Shown: piece after piece, positions 30,765-37,176 of the stretch
How the letters are laid out: each line of letters begins with the position of its first letter
Position numbering within the stretch: position 1 is the stretch's first letter
Source of the DNA: Actinomycetes bacterium
Lineage (GTDB): Bacteria; Actinomycetota; Acidimicrobiia; Acidimicrobiales; Bog-793
Length of the DNA: 37,176 nt
Direction: 5' to 3'
Assembly: GCA_021796455.1 (NCBI GenBank)
Contig: JAKACA010000015.1
Span: 1-37,176, forward strand
Made by a program: the position numbers and the translations under genes
The notes under the pieces: generated by a model
The model's input: the letters and a program-made list of their open reading frames with translations, nothing else
Told to the model about the DNA's origin: nothing
Databases searched by the model: none

Positions 30765-33095
30765 CCGACCGCCAGCCCTGCCAGTGCCCGGAGGGCCGGT
30801 CGGACCCGGAGGGGTGGTCGTCGTCGTGGTGGTGGTGGTCGACGTGGTGGTCGACGTGGTGGTGGACGGGACCACGTTCCAGGTGAACGACACCGATCCG
30901 GTCGCTCCGGTCGAATCGGTCACGGTAACTGTCACCGTGTCCGAGCCTGCCACTGTCGGCACGCCCGAGATCAGGCCGCTCGACGGGTCAATTGAGAGCC
31001 CCGGTGGCAGCCCGGTCGCCGCGTAGGTGAGCGTGGCGGTTCCCGAATCGGTCGCCAGTATCTGGAGGGGCGTTATGGCAGTGCCCACGGTCGCGCTCTG
31101 TGATCCCGGGCTTGCGACCGTGACGGTGCTCAGCTGGCCCTGGCCCACCGTCAGGGTGATCGTCGTACCGGCAGGCTGCTCACCGGTCGGAGACTCGGCG
31201 ACGACGAGGTCCTTGCGCAGTGGGCTGCTCGGCTTGAATTGCACGAGCGGGACGAGGCCGGCCGCATGGATCTTCTGCTCGGCCGTGACGTAGTTCTGGA
31301 GGATCACCCGCGGAACAGTGATCCCCGGCCCTTCGGAGATGATGAGGGAGACCGAGGTGTTCTCCTGCACCTGATTACCAGCCGACGGGCTCGTCCCGAT
31401 CACGAGGCCCTTTCCAACCGTCCCCGACAGCTGCTGGATCGGCGTGCCGAGACCGAGGAGCGCCCTCGCGATCTTCTCCTGGGCTACGGTGACCGAGTCG
31501 TTGGTCACGCTCGGCACCTTGACAAGCGGGACTCCCTCGGTCACTGTCAGAGTGACGACGCTGCCTGGCAGGACAGGGGTGTTCGGAGCAGGGTTCGTGC
31601 TGGTGACGATCCCGGTCGGCTGGCCCGGTTGCGGAGTCACGGGACTTATCTTGTAGTGGAGGTGCCGGCTCAAGATCGCCGATTCCGCCTGCTTCAGGCT
31701 GTCGTCGATGACGCCGGGGACCGGGACCGTGCCCGGGCCTGTCGAGTAGACGACCTCGACCGACTGGCCCTGCTGGATCTGGTGACCCTTGGCGGGGACG
31801 GTATAGAGGACCGTGTTCTTCGCCACCCCGTTCTCCTTCGGCACGGGCACGGGAGTCAGACCGTCGTTCTTCAAGGTCCTCACCGCAGAGCTCAGCAACC
31901 GGCCGTCGACTGCGGGCAGGTCAACGTAGCTCTTGCCGCCGAGATAACCGAGCTGGTGGGCGCCGAACACGACCAGGAACGCGAGCAACGCCGCCAGTGC
32001 GACCGCGGCTGCGCTCCAGGGCAGCCACCGCTTCTTGGGCATGACCGGCGTGTCAGGCGGTGAGGCGGGCCCTCTCCCGCCGTCCAGGGCTGGCTGGACG
32101 GTCGTGGCTCCGATCGAACCGGCTACCGGTGCCACCACCGTCGTGGTCGCACCACCGGGTGGTGCCAGCAGCACCGTCGTCGTGCTCCCAGGCGAGAATG
32201 TCTCGGTGGCGATCCCGCTCGCCACGAGCGGGGCGAGGACGGGCGCGCCTTGCATGAAGCGCTGCAGGTCGGCGTGCAGGTCTTCTGCTGTCGCATACCG
32301 CTCAGCCGGGCTCTTGGCCATCGCCCGCATGATGATCGCCTCGAGAGGCGCCGGCACGCGTGAATCGAGCTCGCGGGGCGGCACGGGGGACTCCGACACG
32401 TGCTTGTAGGCGATCGCCACGGGCGTGTCGGCCACAAATGGCGCCCGGCCCGTCACCATCTCGTAGATGACGACGCCGAGCGAGTAGACATCGCTGCGAC
32501 CATCCACTCCGAGCCCTTGAGCCTGCTCGGGAGAGAAGTAGGTCGCCGTGCCCATCACGAGCCCCGTCTGGGTCACGTTGTCGTCTGACCCGACGGCCCT
32601 CGCGATACCGAAGTCCGCGACCTTGACCTGACCATCTCGCGTGATGAGCACGTTGCCGGGTTTCACGTCGCGGTGCACGACGCCGTGGCGGTGCGCGTAG
32701 CTGAGCGCTTTTGCGATGTCCGCCGCGATCGATGCCGCCCGGAGGGCCGGCAGCGGCGCCTGGTTCCGGATGATCGCCGAGAGCGGCTCGCCGTCGATGT
32801 GCTCCATGACGATGAAGTACGTGCGCTCGGACTCCCCCCAGTCGAACACTGGGACGATGTTTGGATGAGAGAGGTTGGCAGCAGCTTGCGCCTCCCTCCG
32901 AAACCGTTCGACAAAGGAGCTGTCACTCGACAGCTCCGGGAAGAGCACCTTGAGCGCGACCGGTCGATCGAGCAGCAGGTCGCGGGCCAGGTACACCTGC
33001 GCGGTCCCACCGCGAGCGATCTGGCTCCGCAGCTCGTAGCGGCCGTTGTAGATCGGCGGGGGCGCCTCGCTGCCTGGAGGGCGGTTCATGGTCAT
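30747..33095 (-). CDS. pknB: PASTA-domain Ser/Thr protein kinase PknB with C-terminal putative Ig-like domain and Thr-rich tail
   Basis: Kinase motifs HRDVKPGNVLI, DFGIARAVGSDD, GTATYFSPEQAQG; one TM; about four PASTA repeats; GLPPGLSIDPSSGLISGVPTVAGSDTVTVTVTD module; TTTSTTTSTTTTTTTTT tail. Confidence 0.93.
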   Translation of the reverse strand: MTMNRPPGSEAPPPIYNGRYELRSQIARGGTAQVYLARDLLLDRPVALKVLFPELSSDSSFVERFRREAQAAANLSHPNIVPVFDWGESERTYFIVMEHIDGEPLSAIIRNQAPLPALRAASIAADIAKALSYAHRHGVVHRDVKPGNVLITRDGQVKVADFGIARAVGSDDNVTQTGLVMGTATYFSPEQAQGLGVDGRSDVYSLGVVIYEMVTGRAPFVADTPVAIAYKHVSESPVPPRELDSRVPAPLEAIIMRAMAKSPAERYATAEDLHADLQRFMQGAPVLAPLVASGIATETFSPGSTTTVLLAPPGGATTTVVAPVAGSIGATTVQPALDGGRGPASPPDTPVMPKKRWLPWSAAAVALAALLAFLVVFGAHQLGYLGGKSYVDLPAVDGRLLSSAVRTLKNDGLTPVPVPKENGVAKNTVLYTVPAKGHQIQQGQSVEVVYSTGPGTVPVPGVIDDSLKQAESAILSRHLHYKISPVTPQPGQPTGIVTSTNPAPNTPVLPGSVVTLTVTEGVPLVKVPSVTNDSVTVAQEKIARALLGLGTPIQQLSGTVGKGLVIGTSPSAGNQVQENTSVSLIISEGPGITVPRVILQNYVTAEQKIHAAGLVPLVQFKPSSPLRKDLVVAESPTGEQPAGTTITLTVGQGQLSTVTVASPGSQSATVGTAITPLQILATDSGTATLTYAATGLPPGLSIDPSSGLISGVPTVAGSDTVTVTVTDSTGATGSVSFTWNVVPSTTTSTTTSTTTTTTTTTPPGPTGPPGTGRAGGRSKGAA

Positions 33096-33100
33096 TGCGA

Positions 33101-33153
33101 GGTGAGCCTACGCGTCGGTTCCGGGGGTCGTGTCGACACCTTGGAGGCTCACC
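33101..33153 (-). promoter_or_regulatory. Perfect 9-bp inverted repeat spanning the pbpA stop and ending 5 nt before the pknB start
   Basis: GGTGAGCCT (33101-33109) and AGGCTCACC (33145-33153); loop contains palindrome GTGTCGACAC (33130-33139). Confidence 0.6.
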
Positions 33154-34699
33154 CGCCCCCTTGTTGGCGCAGGGCCGCCTCGAGGACCGCGACCGCCACC
33201 GGGCCGGCCACCGAGGCTCCGGTCGGATTGATGGCGCAGGCACGAGAGCTCAGGACGGGCACCATGGCGGCCACCACGACCGACGGTGTCTGCCCAGCTC
33301 CGGCCGGAGCGGCGGCAACGAGCCAGTTGTAGGTGCCGCATCCGTTCCCACCCGGTTGCGCCGTGCCGGTCTTGGCAGCCGCCGTCGGGAACCCTGAGGA
33401 GTAATAGCCCTGGAAGACGGTGTAAGCCGTCCCGATGTTCGTCGTCGTGACGCCAGTCATGAGGCCGAGCACCGAAGCCGCCGTCTTCGCGGAGGTGGCC
33501 CGGCGCCATACATGGGGGCGGTAGACGAACTCGTCGTTGCCGAGACTTCCGACGACCTTGCTGACGAGATGTGGAGCCATGATCTTGCCGTGGTCTGCGA
33601 CGGCCGCAGTGGCCAGCGCCATCTGCAAAGCGGTGGCGTTGTCGTCGTACTGCCCTATTGCGGAGTAGGCCAGGTACGGGCTCGCGCTTGGCGCGTCGAT
33701 CGCGCTTGGCGGCGGGAACTGCGAGGCGACCGCGCCCGGCACGTCAATCGGCGGCACGCTGCCGAATCCGAAGGCCCGGGCTTCGCTCGCGAGGCTGCTG
33801 GCTCCGAGCTCGTAGGCGATCTGGCTGTAGGACGTGTCGCACGAGACGGCAAGAGCAGCCGCGAGGCTACCTCCGCACACCTCGTAGGCGTAGTTGTGGA
33901 TGGTCTTCGGAGGGGAGCCGGTGTGAGGGAAGTCGTACAGAGCCTCGACCGGGAAGCTCTGATTGGCGATCGAGGGGTGATGGTCATAGATGGCCGACGT
34001 CGTGACGATCTTGAACGTGGAGCCCGGGGGGTGAAGCGCCGCGATCGCGTCGTTGTACAGGGGGTTCTCGGCATTCGGGAGCGAGTTGTACTTGGTGGCC
34101 AGCGCGTTGACGGCTGCAGGGTTGTGCACCGCGAACAGGTTCGGGTTGTACGACGGGTTGCTGTACATGGCAAGGATGTTGCCGTTGCGGGGGTCGATCG
34201 CGACGACGGCACCGCCGCTTTGGGCGTCGGGCTGTGAGTCGAGGGCGTGCATCGCGGCAGCTTGGAGGCGCTCGGAGACGGTGAGAATGACGTCGTCGGT
34301 CTCGAGGTGCTGGGTGAAAAGACCGTGCAGCGAGTTGACGGGCGACTCGTGCTGGGCCAGGTACTGGTTGTAGGACGCCTCGATGCCAAAGGGATTTGCC
34401 TCGACGGCCGTCGCGTAGTAGCCGGTGATGCCCGAGAACATTGCGGCGGTGAGCGGCGGATAGACCCGCAGGTAGTGGTACTGGTCGTTCGTCCGCTTCG
34501 ACTCTGCCAGCACGTAGCCGTCGGAGCTGATGATCTCCCCGCGCGGGCCGAAGAAGGGGCTCGGCTGGACAACTTGGTTGAGCGGATTGCGGTCGAGCGC
34601 GGCGGCCTGGCGGACCTGGATGTTCGTCAGCTGCATGAGCAGCAGGGCAAAGCAGATGAGCAGCAGGACGCCCACGCGAATAACTCTCGAGTCCAACAC
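33149..34699 (-). CDS. pbpA: Class B penicillin-binding protein (PbpA/PBP2-like transpeptidase)
   Basis: Single N-terminal TM, active-site STFK, SCD, KTGTAQ. GTG start abuts the pstP stop. Confidence 0.9.
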   Translation of the reverse strand: MLDSRVIRVGVLLLICFALLLMQLTNIQVRQAAALDRNPLNQVVQPSPFFGPRGEIISSDGYVLAESKRTNDQYHYLRVYPPLTAAMFSGITGYYATAVEANPFGIEASYNQYLAQHESPVNSLHGLFTQHLETDDVILTVSERLQAAAMHALDSQPDAQSGGAVVAIDPRNGNILAMYSNPSYNPNLFAVHNPAAVNALATKYNSLPNAENPLYNDAIAALHPPGSTFKIVTTSAIYDHHPSIANQSFPVEALYDFPHTGSPPKTIHNYAYEVCGGSLAAALAVSCDTSYSQIAYELGASSLASEARAFGFGSVPPIDVPGAVASQFPPPSAIDAPSASPYLAYSAIGQYDDNATALQMALATAAVADHGKIMAPHLVSKVVGSLGNDEFVYRPHVWRRATSAKTAASVLGLMTGVTTTNIGTAYTVFQGYYSSGFPTAAAKTGTAQPGGNGCGTYNWLVAAAPAGAGQTPSVVVAAMVPVLSSRACAINPTGASVAGPVAVAVLEAALRQQGGG

Positions 34700-36271
34700 C
34701 TAGAGCTCCCCGTAGAGTGGGCCGCTCGGTGCGGGGGACTGAGCCGCCGCTCCTGCAACCGAAGAGCTCGGACGCCTCCCGGGCACAGTCGTGCCAGGCA
34801 CGGTCGTGGTCGGCGCCGCGGCGGCAAGGGCGTTGCGTCGCTCGTTTCTCAGGCGCCTGACCAGGTCCTCAGCCGCCTTCAAGGACGACTCGGGGACGCC
34901 ACCGCGAAGCGTCGAGATGGTTGAGCTCAAGAGCTGACTCGCAGACACCTGGCTTGTCTCCAGCAGTTGGGGCTTGAACCAGAGAATACCGCCGGGCCGG
35001 CCCTGATAGATAGCCACGGCATCGCCATCCATCCCGACAAAGTACGACGACTGGTCGAACCAGATCACCGCGCCGGCCGTTCCGGCCAGCAGCCCGACTA
35101 GCACCACCACGAAGAGCGCGACGCGCAGGGTGAGGATATGGTCCTTCTCCCGCGGTCGCCTCCTTGGGGGTATGAGGATGACCGGGCGTGCTTGATGCTC
35201 GGCCGATCCCGGCGGCTCGCGCGGGGCCCCAAGCGCGCCGGGACTGTCCGGCTCTAAGGGTGCGAGCGAGTTCGCCCGGGTGTCCGGTCCGCTCGCGTTG
35301 CCCGTGTCACGCAGCCGGGAACGAGTGAGCACAGCTCCAGCCTGGCCGGGAAGCTCGCCGCCAGATGACAGGCCGTCGAGTTGCCGTGGTCGGATCGGCA
35401 CGATCGGCCCAGCGCGTGGTGATGGCGGCTCCATGATCGGAATGGCTTCGGTAAGCTCCGGCGTACCGAGCACCGGGGCTTCCGGCGGCGATGGGCCCGG
35501 GGGGATGAGCTGGACATCGACCGCCGCAGGGTCGCCGGTGCCTTGGACGACGTCCGCGACGACAACGGTGACGTTGTCCATGCCGCCGTGGCCGAGAGCG
35601 CGGCCGACCAGCTCACCGACGGCCTCCTCGGGGCTGGGCGCCCCGGCCAGAATCTCGGCGATCTCGAGATCCTTCAGCTCGTTCGTCAACCCGTCGCTGC
35701 ACAGCAGGAACCGCGCCGTCGCGTCGACCTGCAGAGACCACACGTCGACAGCCACCTCGGGCTCGATCCCCAGGGCGCGCGTGAGCACATGGCGGTGCGG
35801 ATGGACTGCCGCCTCCTCGGGGCTGAGCTCTCCCTGGCGGACCATCTCCTCCACGACCGAGTGATCGTCCGTCAGTTGGCGGAGCTCCCGGGTCCCACGG
35901 TCCAGCACGTAGGCGCGGGAGTCACCTACGTTCACGAGAACGAGATGAGGGTGCTCGTCGCTGCCATCGCGCACGAGCGCAGCCGCCGTGAGGGTGGTTC
36001 CCATGCCGTGCAGGGCACGATCGACCCGGCTCTTGCGCCACACCGCGCGATTGGCCCGGCGTGCCGCCATGACGATCCCCTCATCTGAGCGGTCCTGCAC
36101 GAACGCATTGAGCAGCTCCTCTATTGCGGTCCGGGAGGCGACCTCACCGCCGAGGTGACCGCCCATCCCATCTGCAACCGCGATGAGATCTCCGCTCACG
36201 AGCGCCAGGTCCTGGTTGGTCGACCGCACGTAGCCGGTGTGGGTCTCGGCCGCAGCGCGAAGCACCGTCAT
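34700..36271 (-). CDS. pstP: PP2C-family Ser/Thr phosphatase PstP
   Basis: AAAETHTGYVRSTNQDLALVSGDLIAVADGMGGHLGGEVAS...FLLCSDGLTNEL...GGMDNVTVVVADVV; C-terminal TM. Start at 36271 is the most likely; a longer in-frame start exists at 36352. Confidence 0.92.
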   Translation of the reverse strand: MTVLRAAAETHTGYVRSTNQDLALVSGDLIAVADGMGGHLGGEVASRTAIEELLNAFVQDRSDEGIVMAARRANRAVWRKSRVDRALHGMGTTLTAAALVRDGSDEHPHLVLVNVGDSRAYVLDRGTRELRQLTDDHSVVEEMVRQGELSPEEAAVHPHRHVLTRALGIEPEVAVDVWSLQVDATARFLLCSDGLTNELKDLEIAEILAGAPSPEEAVGELVGRALGHGGMDNVTVVVADVVQGTGDPAAVDVQLIPPGPSPPEAPVLGTPELTEAIPIMEPPSPRAGPIVPIRPRQLDGLSSGGELPGQAGAVLTRSRLRDTGNASGPDTRANSLAPLEPDSPGALGAPREPPGSAEHQARPVILIPPRRRPREKDHILTLRVALFVVVLVGLLAGTAGAVIWFDQSSYFVGMDGDAVAIYQGRPGGILWFKPQLLETSQVSASQLLSSTISTLRGGVPESSLKAAEDLVRRLRNERRNALAAAAPTTTVPGTTVPGRRPSSSVAGAAAQSPAPSGPLYGEL

Positions 36272-36320
36272 CGCCAGGCAGTCCGCGCTCGCGAGCCAAC
36301 GACCGGGGTGGTGGAAACGG

Positions 36321-36773
36321 TCATCGGGCCACCTCGAGGATGGTGCTCCCAATCTTCACGCGGTCACCCCGCTGCAGACGTTCGGGGCTGTCGACCCTCT
36401 CGTCGTTGAGGAACGTCCCGTTCGTCGAGTCCAGATCCTCGAGCCAGAGCTCTCCGTTGCGTTGATAGACGCGTGCATGCACCGAGGAGGTGAAAGTGTC
36501 GTCCTCGAGCGATACCGCGCAACCCGGCGACCGGCCCACGGTGACCTCCTCGCCGAGCTCGAATACCCTCCCACGGCGCTGAGGCGGATCGACGACCTTG
36601 AACTTGAGGGAGACCGCCCGGTCGGTGCCGAGGGGCGGGGCTGGCACGGTTGTGGGTTTCTCGGCTCTTGAGCGCCGCATCTCGACGTAGACCATCCGGG
36701 CGGCATAGAGGAAGAAGAGCCAGAGCAAGCCGAGGAGGAAGTAGCGGAGGAGGTGCAGCAACGCATGTGGCAT
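36321..36773 (-). CDS. fhaB: FHA-domain membrane protein FhaB-like
   Basis: N-terminal TM; FHA core VTVGRSPGCAVSLEDDTFTSSVHARVYQRNGELWLEDLDSTNGTFLNDERV. Confidence 0.88.
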   Translation of the reverse strand: MPHALLHLLRYFLLGLLWLFFLYAARMVYVEMRRSRAEKPTTVPAPPLGTDRAVSLKFKVVDPPQRRGRVFELGEEVTVGRSPGCAVSLEDDTFTSSVHARVYQRNGELWLEDLDSTNGTFLNDERVDSPERLQRGDRVKIGSTILEVAR

Positions 36774-36788
36774 GGCATCTTCCGCCCC

Positions 36789-37176
36789 CTAGGCGGTCTC
36801 GAACCTCAAGGTCGTCGTACCCAGGGTTACGGTGTCCCCCGCCTGGAGGCGGTGCTCGCGCGTGAGGACGCCGTTGACCTTGGTCCCGTTCGTCGAACCA
36901 AGATCGACGATCATCACGTCCGGACCCTCCCGGCGGATCTGGGCATGGCGCCGCGAGACGTTGGGGTCGTCAAGGGCGACCGCGCACTCCGGCAGGCGGC
37001 CAATCGTCACGACCTCGTCGGTGATGGCGACCTTGCGCCCGTCGGGGAGAACTATCCAGTCGGTTGGCGTGCCGACCCCTTCGACCCAGTCGCTCTCGAT
37101 CGCGAACGTGCTCATCGAAAGGTCCGGATCCTCACTTATCTCGACCTCGATCGGACCGAGGAACTGGTACCGCTCC
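36789..37176 (-). CDS. fhaA: FhaA-like FHA-domain protein, 5'-truncated at window edge
   Basis: Frame is open to the window edge (ERYQFLGPIEVEISEDPDLSMSTFAIES...); C-terminal FHA VTIGRLPECAVALDDPNVSRRHAQIRREGPDVMIVDLGSTNGTKVNG. Confidence 0.85.
   Translation of the reverse strand, partial: ERYQFLGPIEVEISEDPDLSMSTFAIESDWVEGVGTPTDWIVLPDGRKVAITDEVVTIGRLPECAVALDDPNVSRRHAQIRREGPDVMIVDLGSTNGTKVNGVLTREHRLQAGDTVTLGTTTLRFETA

Noticed and set aside
30815-30875. GTGGTCGTC-rich stretch as a microsatellite or regulatory repeat
   Set aside because: It is the antisense of the Thr-rich codons of the PknB tail, so it is explained by coding sequence.
33149-34699. SCD instead of SxN in the PbpA transpeptidase as an inactivating change
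   Set aside because: SxD occurs at this motif in E. coli PBP2 (SSD), so it is not evidence of inactivity; STFK and KTGTAQ are intact.

Overview
This high-GC window is densely packed and looks like an actinobacterial chromosome segment; the gene content suggests the Acidimicrobiia or a relative, which is inference. Most of it is housekeeping. From left to right: 3' part of lon; a DUF222/HNH (13E12-type) endonuclease gene; merR-sahH (minus) divergent from dcd; an HdrD-like membrane Fe-S reductase; a stand-alone cNMP-binding-domain protein; an ammonium transporter; gpmA; the heat-shock operon dnaK-grpE-dnaJ-hspR-clpB; zwf-opcA; purA, purB-purC-purS-purQ, an opposite-strand small conserved-looking ORF, then purL; a hotdog thioesterase divergent from a thiolase; and the cell-division/Ser-Thr-kinase locus crgA / trpG(pabA) / pknB-pbpA-pstP-fhaB-fhaA (fhaA truncated at the right edge). 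I see no rRNA, tRNA, CRISPR, prophage, transposon or recognisable defence island. The best leads are: (i) PknB with an extra putative Ig-like (He_PIG-type) domain and a Thr-rich tail after its PASTA repeats; (ii) a kinase/PBP operon lacking the pknA and rodA genes found in the mycobacterial arrangement; (iii) a perfect inverted repeat joining the pbpA stop to the pknB start; (iv) an SOS-box-like palindrome at the DUF222/HNH promoter; (v) a HAIR-like operator with a 17-bp spacer upstream of dnaK; (vi) a recurring TAnnnT-N6-8-start arrangement suggesting many leaderless mRNAs; (vii) an opposite-strand basic protein gene between purQ and purL. All regulatory claims are read by eye and need computation or experiment.
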